NCBI GenBank assembly: GCA_026874595.1
Contig: CM049318.1
Span: 21,491,456 to 21,555,455 of the forward strand
DNA from: Sipunculus nudus
Lineage: Eukaryota; Annelida; Sipuncula; Golfingiida; Sipunculidae
Direction of reading: 5' to 3'
Length of the DNA: 64,000 nucleotides
The notes beneath the pieces are model-generated. The model was given only the letters and a program-made list of their open reading frames with translations, had not been told where the DNA came from and searched no databases. The position numbers were made by a program, and so were the translations under genes. This document shows positions 12,801 through 27,800 of the stretch, in pieces. Numbering within the stretch: the stretch's first letter is position 1; every line of letters begins with the position of its first letter.

Positions 12801-15800
12801 CATCTATCAATCCACAATCTTTCTGAAGATGTTGGTCCTGTGACCTTGACCTTTGACCTCATGACCCCAAAATCAATTGGTGTCTTGCTTTTTCAATGGG
12901 ACATATATAAGTCAAGTTTGAAATCCATACATCAATAAAAGCAGGAATTATCATCCAGAAACTAATTTTTGGACAGATGGCTCCTGTGGCCTTGAACTAT
13001 GACCTTGTGACCCCAAAATTGATATTGATCATCCACTTTTATATATAAATCAATACAGGTCTAGATTTATTGAAGGGCCATATATAAGTCACGTTTGAAA
13101 TCCATATATTAATCCAAGCTTGAATTATCATTTCAGGAACTAATTTTTGGACAGATGGCTCCTGTGACCTTCACCTTTGACCTTATAACTGACAGGTGTC
13201 TTCCTCTATTGGGAGGGGAACTGTATGTGCAAGATAAAATGTCTGAGATGAAATGTTTGGATGGAAATGCATCCACAATCTTTTTAAAGATGAGTCCTTA
13301 ACCTTTGACCTTATGACCCCAAAATCAATTCAGATCTTGCTTTTCCAATGGGTCATATACAAGTCAGGTTTGAAATCCATACATCAACTAAAGCAGGAAT
13401 TATCATCCAGAAACTTATTTTTGGACAGATAGCTCCTGTGACCTTCACCTTTGACCTTGTGACCTCAAAATTGATAGGGGTCTTCCTATATTGGCAGATG
13501 AACTATATGTGCAAAATGAAAGGTCTGAGATGAAATGTTTGGCTGAAAATGAATCTTTTTAAAGACGTGTCCTGTGACCTTGACCTTTGACCTCATGACC
13601 CCAAAATCAATTGGAGTCTTGCTTTTTCAATGGGACATATGTAAGTCAAGTTTGAAATCAATACATCAATAAAAGTAGGAATTATCATCCAGAAACTAAT
13701 TTTTTTGACAGATAGCTCCTGTGGCCTTGACCTTTGACCTTGTGACCCCAAAATTGATATGGATCATCCACTATTGGCAAGTGAGCTATATATTACAGAT
13801 GGAAGACCTGAGATAAAAGTTTGGCTTAAAATGCATCCACATTATCTTTTAAGATGCAAGTCCAGTGACCTTGACCTTTGACCTCATGACCCTAGAAACT
13901 ATAGGGTTCTTACTTTTGTGGTGGGCCATACATAAGTCACGTTTGAAATCCATATGGCTATCAACACTGGAGATATCATAAGAGGTGTGTGATTTTCACC
14001 AAATATGGACACATTAAAGGTCAAGGCCACTCTCATGGTAAAGGTCATGACCCAAATGTTAATAGACCTCATCCCATAACCCATCTCTCTACATGTGCAT
14101 AATATGAATGAAATCTGTCCATTAGTTTTTTACTTATAATGCTTACATTACTGTCAAGTGGCAATTATGGGGGTATTAAAAGGCGTAAAAACAAGAAAAG
14201 GATAATAGGTGGCGCCACGAGTTTCCGGTATATCACAAGGCTATCCAAGATCTTTGTCACCTTGATTTTTGGACCAGTCCATGCAAGCTTACTTGAGATA
14301 TTTAAGAATTTGTGTGATTTTCAGCAAAAATGGACATATTCAAGGTCAAGGTCACTCTCCTAGCATAGGTCATGACCCCATTTTAAATAGGCTTCATCCC
14401 CTTACCTATATCTATACAAATGTAAAGTTTGAAAAAGATCAGTGAAATATTTTTTTAGTCATCCCGCTCACAAGGTTTTTCTGCAGCAGTGGCGGCGGGG
14501 GAGGGACCGTCGTGAAAGATAGTATCCCGACTTTGTCTGCGGATACAACTAATATGTAGAGAAAAGTTTGAAACTGTAGAATTGAAAAAGAGTGTGGGAA
14601 TAAGTTAGCACAGCAACAAACTGAAACAAGATTCAGGTTCCAGTTTGATATTAACAAGATGTTTCGAACTAAAACTCATTTTACTCTTGAACGCTAAATG
14701 ATGTGGACACAAATTCATGAAAATACTTTAAAGGGGTAGTTTTCACATACCAGGTATGTTAAATATACTTGGGTAAAGAGTATTTCCTCCTTTAAATATT
14801 ATGGTATCTGCTAAAATATTTCATTGTAAAACCATTTGCTTACACCTGTATACAAGAGTGAATAAGCTTGCACCAGGCACCATCAGTGGTGCCAAACATG
14901 AACATAGGCACAGCCACCTGACAAATCAAGATTTTTCAAGCTTCAGACTGGTGTTTCTTATGTATTTCTTCTTTCACGTTTCTTCTTTTTTTGTGATTTG
15001 TCCCCCATGTTCAATTTCAAACCTCTGGACTGACAGTCTTGTTATGGTTAACAGATTCAGGTGGAATTTGTGTGAGTTTGATATGATAAGTCCATGTGCT
15101 GGGATGGTTTACTGGGATCATTTTGTATTCAGCAAAACAAACTAACAGCATGAGGTAACACACATATTATTGCAATTACCTTAGGTACCTTTAAATGAGA
15201 GCGATAGAATTTCAAGACAACCTAATTCACCTGATATATAATTAGACAAAATGAAAAGAAGTGTTTCTTACCTTTTCTATTAGTAGTTTTTTTGTCATTT
15301 CTGAACACTTTTGTATGGTTTCTTTGTGCTTCTCAATAAGTTTTTCTTGCGCTGTGAGCTGTCTCCGTAACTCATCATTTTCCTAAATCATGAATATTCA
15401 GAACAAGTATGCATAATGCAGTAACAAACTAAAAGAGTCTGTCAACCATGGACATACAGGAAATGACTGGATCAAAATACAAAGTTCAAGAAGTCTAAAC
15501 AGCACATAAGCTGTGAATGCTCAACTTTTTTTGTTGCCGATATATATACCAAAAATACAGGCAGTCAAAAATATTTATGGCCTGGTATAGAGGTTGGGTG
15601 ATAACATTACTATCCCAAAAGTACTTTTACCCTAAACTTAAAATTTTCTTTTTCCTGAAAATTCTTTTCATAAAATTTATACAAAGCATGGTTTATCAAC
15701 TACACAGCATCCAATTTTGAGAAGACATAATATAATCCTCATAATTACTGGCCTTTTCATATTTATGATCATATATTAAAACTTGAAATATAACAAGCAT

Positions 15801-18800
15801 GTAGAACTCTTTATTTAACATCCATCAGTAATTTAAAGGCAAAATCATAATTTTCAACAGCACAAACAAAATAACATTAAGAGTCTCATTTAGTCTTCAG
15901 ACTCACACCATTACCCCTTCATGATCACTTAAATCATTTTTTGTTGAATTTGTTCACTCACCCTTTGTAGTTCTTCTATTGTAGTGTTCTTTTTCTCCAG
16001 GTCACTTGCTGACTTGGTCTCTATGCGCTGTATGTCTAAGGTAGTCATTGTTGTCTGAAAAGGAATATACAGTGTTCTTATATGTAATCTGTCCAGCCCT
16101 ATTACAGTCTGATTTGCAGTAGGGCTTCTTTCATAGTGCCACCCATTCCTTTGCCAAAGTTGCCTACTGCCAACTAATTCCGCTGTCCCATGCTGTCCAC
16201 ATCACTCTTACCAATCATTTGTAAAATATTTGCCAATCACTACGCAAACATCATGCTCTCAACATGTGCCATTTCACCTGCATCACCAACTATGGTTAAT
16301 TCTAGGACTTCCTAGGGACCTAATTTCTGCCCGCTGAAAAGTATTCAGTTTTTAACATGAAAGTCCCCGTTCTACATGTAATATTCCCCTTTAACCTATT
16401 AACAGTACAAAAATTTAACACCACCTTTAAGCCATAACCCTTGCAAGTTGGGAAAGGCAGAATAATTCCTCCCTATCACAGTACATGACAATGAAGAATT
16501 CATCTGTTCACAACATTCTTTGTTCTCAGTTATAACTTTCATAAATCTATTTACAATATACTTTATTGCCATAATAAATAAACCCAAAAATTGTCTGTAC
16601 ACTATATCCAACAAGTTTAACATGGCCATGGCTGAACTTCTAAGATAATACATGTAAACACTGAAAATCATCATGTTTTGCTACTATTTTCACATTTCCT
16701 AAAATCCCTTTATTTTTTGCTTGGTGGATAACCAAGACTTAGGTTTCAGGCTACTTTTTTTTCTCTGGGAGAGAAGTTTATCAGATGTAATCAAGACAGC
16801 ATTGTGCCAACTAAACTCATATTGGGCCAGCACAATTTATCAACAGAGCAGCATAATACCTGTTGCATGCATATCAATCAATTATGATTCTCAATGGCTC
16901 TGACAAGAATCAATATCACACAGTAGGTACAGCTTTATAATCTGGTAACTTAGTTCACTAATCAACTAATATCTTATTTTTAATCAGTACTACACAGAGA
17001 ATTCTTCATTCTTTTAATTTTTCTTTATCTTTTATTGTTCATTTATATTTCCCTTTCCACAGCAGTTAGCATTATAAACTTACATTTCAGTAATATTGAC
17101 TACATATTCAACAACAGCACAGATCACTGTAACAAAACAAGAACGATTAGGAAATAAATACAGTATGGTTCTCGGGCACTTTCTTTCAGAAATCAGTGCG
17201 GGTGGGCAGTATTTTATTTTTTACCTTTTTTGTGTTTCGATAAAATGTCATATGATCAGGGAAGAGCAAGAAAATGAAATTTTTTTTTAGCTAAACAGGT
17301 AAAAGCACTACATATTGTATTCTATTGAATTGTATTCTTTATTTTCTAGAAAGATAAAATTCAAAATCCAAATTTTTGATGTGGGGAGTTAAAATTGACG
17401 AGGGCGGTGCCTGGGAACCATACCTTTTATTTTAATTGGCCTTACAGATACTCTATTAAAGCTAAACCAAAGCTACCGTTCTACCGGTCTTACTGACCTG
17501 TGATGCCTGGTGTTTTGTGGATGGTGGTCGCTGGAGGACTGCTACGTTCGTGTAGTCTGTGTTGTTCTGACTAGACAATGAGGATGATACGATGCTCTGA
17601 CTCTGCTGTGGAGACGGAGGCAGCTGCAGAGAAGCATGCTAAATATAAAGCAAAAAGTATAATTATACAGGCAAACAGCAAGTCACACTCGTTCTTAATG
17701 GAAAAGGCATAACCATTTTTTTTGCTCTGTTCATGTGTCAGGTAAAAATCAAATTTTCTTCTCAATCACTTATTCATAAGCATATTCAAGCACTTTCAAT
17801 GACAAAAAATAAAATAAAATATTCTCCCATGATGAAGTCTCTTCTATCTCAATCAGTGGCTCCTGTAGCTCAATCTTATATAATAAGATGATTAAAAAGT
17901 TATAATAATTAAAATAGGTTTCCTAAAGTCAAACTACAGATTAAAAGGAACATGAAGCTTATTCTTAGAAATTGACCTCTGATAAACTTAAAAAAAAACT
18001 TCACAACCTGTGGGACTGTTCCCTCAAAATATTTTAAAGACTGAAAAATAAAAATTTGATTATTTGTATTTTTATTCAAGTATCTGTCAACTTTACATAT
18101 ATACCAAATTAAATTATATCACTTTAAGTTAGTAAGGGAATATAAAAGGTAAGATGAATATTCATGACTTGAAATTTTATAAAGTATTAAGTATGCTGAG
18201 TACATAACATACCATTTGACAAAGTGTGGGGCTCGCCTTGTATATAACATACAATTTGATAAGGTGTAGGGCTGGCCTGGTACATAACATACCGTTTGAT
18301 ATGGTGTGGGGCTTGCCTTGTTTATATAACATGCCATTTGATCTGGTGTGGGGCTGGCCTTGTATATAACATACCATTTGATAAGGTGTGGGGCTGGCCT
18401 TGTATATAATATACCATTTGACAAAGTATGGGGCTCGCTTTGATATAACATACTTTTGATCAGGTGTGGGGCTTGCCTTGTTTATATAACATGCCATTTG
18501 ATAGGATGTGGGGCTGGCCTTGTATATAACTGCCTTTTGATAAGGTACAGGCCTTGTATATAACATATCACTTGAAAAGTCTGGGGCTGGCCTTGTATAC
18601 AACATACCATTTGACAAGGTATGGGGCTGGCCATGTATAAAACATACCAATTGATAAGATGTGAGGCTGGCCTTTATATGACATACCATTTGATAAGGTG
18701 TTAAGCTGGCCTTGTATATAACATACCATTTGATAAGGTTTGAGGCTGGCCTTGTATATAACATACCATTTGAAAAGGTATGCGGCTGGCCTTGTATATA

Positions 18801-21800
18801 ACATACCTTTTAATAAGGTGTAGAGCTTCCCTTGTATATAACATACCGTTTGATTATGTTTAGGGCTGGCCTTGTATATGACATACCATTTGATAAGGTG
18901 TAGGGCTGGCCTTGTATATTTCATACCATTTGATAAGGTGTTGGGCTGGCCTTGTATATAACATACAATTTGATAATGTGTAGGGCTGGCCTTGTATATT
19001 TCATTCCATTTGATAAGTTGTTGGGCTGGCCTTGTATATAACAAACCATTTGATAAGATGTTGGGCCAGCCTTTGATATAACATACCATTTGGTAAGGTG
19101 TTGGGCTGGCCCTGTATATGACATACAATTTGATAAAGTGTAATTCTGGCCTTGTATATAACATACTATTTGATAAGGTGTAGGGCTGGCCTTGTATATA
19201 ACATACCATTTGATAAGGTGTTGGGCTGGCCTTGGTTGGGTAACTGTTGTTGGTGCCTGGTCTCCTTGGACTCCCCGCCTGAAAAATAAACACAGAATAA
19301 ATACATGATTCTTAGTCTGTACATACATTTGACTGAATGTCATCAGTAGGAAGGATACAGGTGAGAGATTAATGAAAAAAGTGTATATGAATACACTTAA
19401 TTTTTTAGCATACTGGATAGGTATTGGATATTTTTCCAACACATGGTGGGTCAAAATAAATTAAGGCTGCGTTCCTTGTGAAATATATATTTTGATAATA
19501 GATACATCACTACTGACTTGTGCTAAACATATCACCTGCAGTTTTAATCCAACAATGGAACTAGGCAGTTGACCAAATAAAACTTGTTTACAGTTCAGTA
19601 AGGATGGAATGAACCAGGAACGGGCAGAGCCCAGAATTCTTCCGGGAAAAATGCAGAGCAAATAGGAAAGTCACTAATGAAAGTCAAAACTTTGTGAGCG
19701 GGATCGACCAACAGGGCAAGAAGTGTGCTCCTATGACCAGCAGACACCATAACCAGCAGAAAAGCCATTTTGCAGTGAAGTAGAGAAGCTTGCTTCAGCG
19801 GCTCATAAGATGGGCACAGAAAAGTCTATGCCAGGAAGGAGAAAAGCTTGTGTTGTAAGCTATGGTGTGTAAGTTAAGGAATTATACAGACATAATGGCA
19901 GCACTATAACCCCTAACAGAGAGGGTGAGCTACCCCCACGTCTGTATAGGTACAGTAAGAACTATTAATTGCAGGGCTGATGGATTAACAATGTTAATGC
20001 TATGACAGCCAGCCCATGTTAAGAAAATACCCCACCTGGCGTTATAGGCACTGTTAGAAAAGTGCCTCAAATCAGGGTGGCAATGAGACCTGGTGCTTCT
20101 CCAGATAACCCTGCCTGGCAGTGATGACTGATTTGAATAAACATCTGTGAAGATGGCACTAGCTTTGAGACTGATGAAACTGACCTTGCATCTAAACATC
20201 CAGGCATGGTGGGAGACAGTGTGGCCAATCAACAAACCGATCAAACAGGAGGGGCCACCACTTCCCCAGGAACACAAGAGAACAAAAGTCAACTTTGTCC
20301 CCTGTGTCATATACCAGGCGAACCAGGATGCTGGGGACCAGCATCACTGTGAGAAAGGGGTCAAGGAATCTCTGGTTCCAGGAATACCAAAAGGCGTCAG
20401 TCACAACTGCCTGGTTAGAAAGAGGTAAGGGTGCGGAATTGTGGAAATAATGGGATTCAGGTCTTAGGCGAAAAGATCAACCATTGTAACACCCCATAGC
20501 TGAAATAGCAGCTGAAATTCAGAGGCTACAAGGGTTGTACAGACAGGGCATCTGCCGTGGTGTTGTATATGCCTTCTATGTCTGGCTTGACTAAGGATCT
20601 GACTTCCACTGACTGAACACCCCTCCGTCTCAGTCAGGAGAGATCTGTCGTTGTGCCACCTAGGTAGTGGTTGAGATCAGCAACAACGATCCAGTTGTTG
20701 CAGTGAACCAACACTGCCCTTTGTGCAAGCAGGTTGTTCCAGGTTGAAACGGCATGAAAGATCTACAGAAACTTTGTGTGAATAACATGTTCTGAAGGCA
20801 CACAAAGACTGGACAGTCTGGCCTTTCCCCTGTGTACACCTGAGCCAATAAGAGTTGCATTCATTTAAAACTATCTGTATTGCAGGGACAAATATCCCTA
20901 GCATCATAATGGGAACTGCAGTTGGAGTGCTAAATTTATATTTTACGTGACTTTTCATTTAAATGTTAAATACCAGTGATAAGACAAAGTGCACTTCTTG
21001 AAGGTTAACTTTCAAGACTTTTTAAGGACCTTACACAAAATAAAGGATATTAATTTATAACTCAAGAATCATCATTTTGTCTGGAAGAAGTACTTCATAA
21101 TGGGGATTGCATGTATCACTAGAATACAGGTAGTCGAAAAGATACTACATGTATCCCTCAAACCAGAGTAGGACAGGTGAAGTGAGGCATGGATTGAGTG
21201 GCAAGGGGAAATAGAGTTACATGTGTAACATATTAGAATGGATGTCTGCCACGTAAACATGATTGCAGGTGGCACCATCTGTTATTTGAACGAGAAACTA
21301 TCCAAGATGTATACACATGCAAAATTTCAGGTGGAAAAGTCAAACCACTGCAGACATATGAGTGATTTTATCCCACAGCAGACAAACAGATGGATGCTGT
21401 GCAAAAATGGCTGCAGGTGGCACCATCATTTCTGAGTACCTTATAAAGCTATCCAAGGGCTACATTTGTGTTAATATTTTTTCCTGATTGGTCAAAGGGT
21501 TCTCGAGATATGTAGGTTTATGTGTGGAAACAGACACACAAACAGATGCTGGGCAGAGAGGAAAGGTCAGAGGTCAAGGCCAATTGGTTAGGTACCAGTT
21601 CACATGTGACCCGATAATTGGTGTAAGTTTTGGAAAAAATCTGTCTAGTAGTCTCAGAGGAGTTCTCCGGAAACGAAAGTCACGGCACCGGCGGAACCCA
21701 GTCAAAAACATAGTATCCTCAAAACTTCGTTTTGACAGATATAATTAATAGGTATTCATATTTCTATGACCAATTAATACAGAATGACATTTGTTTCAAG

Positions 21801-24800
21801 CAAAAAGGCATACAGTCAAATTCATTGATCTTAATGACAATTTGGCCATTTAGTGACACTTGACAACTTTTTAAAGTTTCACATTTCCAATGTTATAATT
21901 TTTCTCAGGATTTCAAAGCTGCACAAGTCCTTTAATCTTTTTTCTTGAATTTGAACAGAACTAGGAACCCATGGGTCTAGACACTCAGCTGTATTTGTCT
22001 ATAAGGATATTTTTAAAGAAATTTTTATGAATGACAGTCCTGTGACCTTAACCAATGACCTTGTGACCCAAAAATGTAGGAACATTTTATCCTTGAACTT
22101 GCAGCATTTAGATTATTGTAACAATCTTCTAAAAATGCAGGTCCAGTGACCTTGACCTCTGACCAGGTAACCTCAAAATCTACAGATTTCTGAAGTCCAG
22201 ATGACCGGCCGCCGGCTGGACGGAAGACGCACAAAGTGCCATTCCTATACCTCAGTTGACTTACAGTCAGCTGAGCTAAAAACAAGAACTATGCACTCAC
22301 CTTGAAATATTCTGTAATGGGCTTCCTACCACCATCTGCCCTTCCTGTTTTTGTTGATGCCCCATGACCTGTTAGGAAACAAATTCTCGTTTATTTATCT
22401 TGTTAAACATACACATCCTTCCTGATAACAAAGATACCAAGGGACACCTGGCTTTAGAGATGCAAGACTTTGATTTGTGATCACTCTCTGAGACATGACC
22501 ATGATTCAATTTTGAAGATAATCTCCAGACGTATATCTGTATCAGGATTCCTGCCCCCCTTGGCCAATCAAATTTAAGACCTTTTTTAAGACTTTTTATG
22601 ACCTGCTGACAGAAAATTTTAGACCCTTTTATATACAGGATTCTTAAATCAATGACCCTTTCTTCCTTTAAAACAACTGAAGATCCAAAATGGTGATCAC
22701 TACAAGTTGGGACTTGGTCCTGAGAATTTACAGAGATCTTTCTTCAACAAGTAACAGTGGTAACTTCTTCTAAACTGTCTCAAGCTTACATTTGATAAAC
22801 CAAACTGTTTGAGCACATTCATTATATCAGGACTGGTAAAATCAACTTAAAGAACTTTTAAAGACCTATGTCGGCATTTAAGACTTTTTAAGACCCCACA
22901 GGTACCCTGTCTATATCTCTAAATATGCTCCAGTTCAAGTGCTAAAAATGTTGCTTATGAACAACAGTTCATAAATTATATATAATGTACTAACTATTAG
23001 TATGCCCTAATTTAAGGGATTTTTTAAGTTTTCATTGCGGGAAGTCTGCATGACTATTACTCTGAATGTTGAAAACCTGCAAAATGTTCCATAATGTTTG
23101 CACTTTCATGGCGTCAGAAATAGCAAGTGACTTAAGTTCTGAATAGAACCCAATTTATTGATGACAAGAGCTATCATGAGACACTGCAGACATTCCTAAA
23201 TACAAACCACGGATGTGAAAGTCTCAGGACAACTGTAAACAAACACAGACAAATATTAACATAGCCATATATATACCAATGCAATATCTTAGATAATTAT
23301 CACAGAGATTCACCATAATGCCTAGTTGACACCAAATGATATCTCCTTAGAAATCCAACAAATACCATTTGTCCAAGATTATTTGGAATGGCATCATATT
23401 TCTAGGCCATCTGGCATTGTCAGAATAGGGAAATTTGTTCTCCATCTAGATTTTCAGTGCATTTTTAACATGACTCGTCCTGGAACTCAAACATGCTCAG
23501 TTGATTTTCTTGATGATTGTAGGGGAAAACTGTGGCTTATCTTTAGAGACAATCTTTGCATTACAGTATTACAGGATAGAGTTTCTAAGTAATAGGTGAT
23601 CTAGTATTTAAAAGACAAGCCACTTTATATTTCAGAAATTCAGTTATGATTTCCTTGAATTTGTATTTGCCTTGCAGCACTCATATGCAAATTAGACTTT
23701 CACCGCTGCAAAGAAATTAACCCCTGTAGAGGTCATATTTGGACAATGGATAAAACCCCTGACATAAATGTGGTTTCCTTTACTTCCTAAAACTTTACCC
23801 TGACCATGATGAAATGTTTTTTAAGGCAGATCATGTAAAATCAAGATACAGCCATATCTAAAATCTTATTTTACCCCTTTCACACATAAAATCATTTAAC
23901 ACAAAAATATTCTTATCAACACTGATGAATCAAATACTTACGATATATTTTGTGCATTAGCAAAGATATTAAATTGCAGGTAGCACCTGTCAGTCGATCC
24001 ATATAACATGGATCACAAAAAAACCATGTAAATCTTATATCTGGAGATAAAACAGAGATACACAAAAAGTAGTCCACAGTTTGTGTCTATGGTGGTGCAC
24101 TATAACATCTGTGGAATCTGGTAAACAAAAAACATGTTGGTCTTACTGGGTAGGATATACTCTGAACTGCCTGCTTATCTGATTTAAAATGGTTTGGTTT
24201 AACCAGTCAATAGGGATTTTTTGTTTAGTTGCCATACAGATACTTAACAGTTTCAAATGTGTTACATTAGCTGTGAAAGGGGTTTAATTCCCCCTGAGAA
24301 ACAATGCAATACTGAGAAGTCAGCTGCTCTAACCTCATTTGCTAAACTTCACTTTGGAGGGGCATCTGTCTCTAGTGATTATTTTTGCATAAACTTGACA
24401 TTATTATGCATGACTTAACCAATCAGCATCTCTCTCTAGTGATTATTTATGGATAACCTAAACATTATTATGCACAACCCAACCAATCAGCATCTCTCTC
24501 TAGTGATTATTTATGGATAACCTTGACATTACTATGCATGACTAGGCTAAACAGCAACTGTCTATGGATTATCTATGCATAATCATAATGCAAGACTGAG
24601 CCAATCAGCATCTGTATCAAGTGATTATTTATGCATAAACTTAATATTATTATGCATGATTGGGCAAATCACCAGATGTCACAGGTGATTATCTATGCAT
24701 AACATTGAACACATTATGCATACACAAGATTATTTATGTATGACCATGACATTAATTTACATGTATGACCTTGTCAATCAGCAAGCTACATGTGGTTACT

Positions 24801-27800
24801 TGTACATAACTTTGGCATCATTATGCATGACCTTGCCAATCACCATCTTTCATGCTTGATTATTTATGCATGACCCTGACGTCATGAATATAATCAGCAT
24901 TTAAGAAAGAAGAATAATGGTTAAAAAAGAAACAGATTTCAGTAATTATTCATTTTGCAAGGCATGTTATTGGTTTCCTTAGAAATAGCTAATTAAGCTC
25001 ATATCTTATTTTCTTATTGTCAATCACTCTTAGCCATTAACTGCAGGTATATGAATGCCTGGAAAAAAATTTAATTAGCACCCACACTGGTACTGACTAT
25101 ATTCAGACACAAACTAATATATTACAACAATCATTCTATGGCTATTTATTTGTGTGTGTGTGTTTGCTTGCACACAGTGTTATGTAAGCAGATCTTACCA
25201 CTATTGTGATCTTGAATATCTGGTGGGTTTTTACGTTTTCTTTTCCTATCTCCCCCTGATGGTGTTCTAATTTTCTCAGGTGTCTGAAACAAACAAAACA
25301 TATCTTTAAGTCAGCAGTAATACCATCATATCAATAATACATGACCCATGGGTCATTTTGCTCAGCTGAAGTTGACCTTGAAGGTAAAAATCTAAAATAA
25401 TATCAAATGTAGATAAAGTCTGAGAAGAACAGGTAATAATAATATAGGCCATGGTTGGTTGATATGTTTGAAGAAATTGTGGCAAATAACATTTTGTGAT
25501 CAGAGCATGTGTTTCCTAATTTTGAAACTGAAGCATGTAAGCAGTGTATGAATATAAGATCTATACTATTACCATGATCATTGGTGGGACTTTTGATACC
25601 CTGTTGACAGTTAAGCAGTTTACACATTTGTCCAATAAGATCCTATTTTCTTTTATTAAACCAATTTTTTTTACCATTTTATAAAATGTATACGATAGCC
25701 ATAACATTCCCACTCCACAGGTGGAAAGACTTGATGATGGGTGCAGGATGGGGGGGGGGGGGGGGTAATGAAAAGAGGTGCATCACCTCTGTACCTCTGT
25801 ATATATAAATATACATGAATTTTATGCAGCTGCAATAAAACTATAGTCCCTAGTGCTCAGGTGCAAGGACTCACTGTTTTTCATGTGGTTCCCCTATTTT
25901 TCATAAATGATGGCACATGTTAACAAGTCAGATTTCACTAATCTCCGACTGATGCCCGCAGGCTGTTATGCCCGAGTGATTAAATATGGGAGTGGTTTAC
26001 TGGCAGTTTTTCTCCTGTAATGGGCATATGTGAGTGTACCAGTTTTACCTCATTTATAGGCACAATCAAGACTAAATTTGAAGGCTAAAATTAAAATATT
26101 AGCTAAGTCAGGTAATAGCTTTTATTATGGAAATTAAGAACATCTACATGGTGACGGAGGAAGATTAAGAGTATGACACAGTGGCAATTATTCTAGCACC
26201 TGAAGGCAGATTTTTACTGGCCCAACCGGTCTTGCACCTTCACATTTTACAGGAATGAGCGAAAAAATACAGGATATTGGCCTGCAGGCCCCTTAAATTT
26301 TCAACCCCTGTGGACAAATGAAAGCAGAGTACATTCAAAGAAGGTGAAATGTGCCAGCCTAAAGCCGTCCTCAACCCGCTTGCACCCAAGTCACCGAGGC
26401 CACAAGGCTGGAAGCAGATTCCAAGTGCCTTCCAAAGCCAAGAGATAGGATGGTGGAAATCGGTCTCGAGCCGAGAAAATTAAGGCATACCCCCTTCTCA
26501 AATAGTCCCCCTATCTTCAGAATAACTTACGAGGCTTGAAAAGGCTAGAGCCTTGTCTGACATCTGGGAGGAGAGAATTCACATATCAAATTTGAAGAGA
26601 AGAAAAACAGTTATTCAAAAGATATGGGGTTCACAAAAATCCTACATTTCTTCAGGTTTGACCTTGAAAACCAAGGTCAAGGTCACTAGTCTTTAAAAAC
26701 AATCCGAGCTATTGGTGGAAATATTTTGTGTGTCAAAATTGAAGGAAAAAGATGGAGTACTTCAAAAGTTATGGGGTTAACAAAAATTCTATATATTTGC
26801 AGGTCTCATCTTGAAGACTAAGGTCAAGGTCACCAGGCTTCAAATATGTTTGAGTTCTCGGTGGAAACAATCTGTGTGTCTCATTTGATGGAAAAAGATA
26901 GGGTACTTCAAAAGTTATTGGGTTCACAAAAGTCCTATATAATGGCAGATTTGATCTTGCATGGCTTGAAGGGTTTTCAAATCCCTGCGTCAACTAATCA
27001 TCTGACATTTCAAATAAGATAAATCTATCCACTTGAAAAAACAATGTCTTTGCTTGTTTTTCACCAAATATGAAAATATTCAAGGTCAAGGCCACTCTCA
27101 TATTAAAGGTCATGACACAAATTTAAGTAGACTTCATCCTATGTCACATATCTAAGCATGGGCATAATATTAAAGAAATGTGTCCATTAGTTTTTTATTT
27201 ATAATGCTCAGGGTTCTGTCAAGTGGATACAATGGGGGTATTAATAGACACGAAAACAAAAAAATTATACTAGATGGCGCCACTAGTCTCAAGCACAACA
27301 CCAAGCTATCCAAGATCTGCCTTCAATTTGATTTTTGGACCAATCCATGCATCCTTTCTTGAGATTTTTAAGATTTTACATGCTTTTCCCCCAAGTATGG
27401 GTATATTCAAAATTAAAGCCACTCTTGTAATAAAGGTCATGACCAAAATTTATATAGACCCCATCCCATGACATATATTTATGCATTTGCTTGTTTGGGA
27501 ATCCACAACTGTTGCCCTGACCTGTACACTGTGGCAGTGTAATGGTGAAATTGTAGAAGGTACAAAAAAATCTCTTAAAGTGCTAAATAAACACATCAAA
27601 ATACATCCTGTGGTGTATTTGGTAGTAAATGGGTCTTTCTAGCAACATTACCACATTCTTACCTGAATATCTTAATAAAACATTATCCCCTAAGATCCTT
27701 GTAAGCATGATATGATTTAAACTTAACAAAATGAAGTATCTTGTTGTGTGCAGATGTTGATCGACTGGTACCCTGCATGGTCCCCAATTAATGCCTAGTT

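Noticed and set aside
12480-12803. 107-codon minus-strand frame
   Set aside because: It overlaps TLK exon 9 in a different frame. The TLK frame has clear family similarity and correct splice sites.
18190-19235. CRISPR-like array of short regular repeats
   Set aside because: The 40-bp units are directly contiguous with no unique spacers, in a eukaryotic intron.
18119-19454. Overlapping minus-strand frames of 110-241 codons with [11 protein letters not shown]-type repeats
   Set aside because: They are readings of the 40-bp minisatellite, whose unit has no stop in any frame on that strand. Only the 24 codons of TLK exon 5 are supported as coding.
19930-20428. Overlapping frames of 93 and 126 codons on opposite strands
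   Set aside because: No motif, splice context or codon pattern supports either. Possibly a decayed mobile element.
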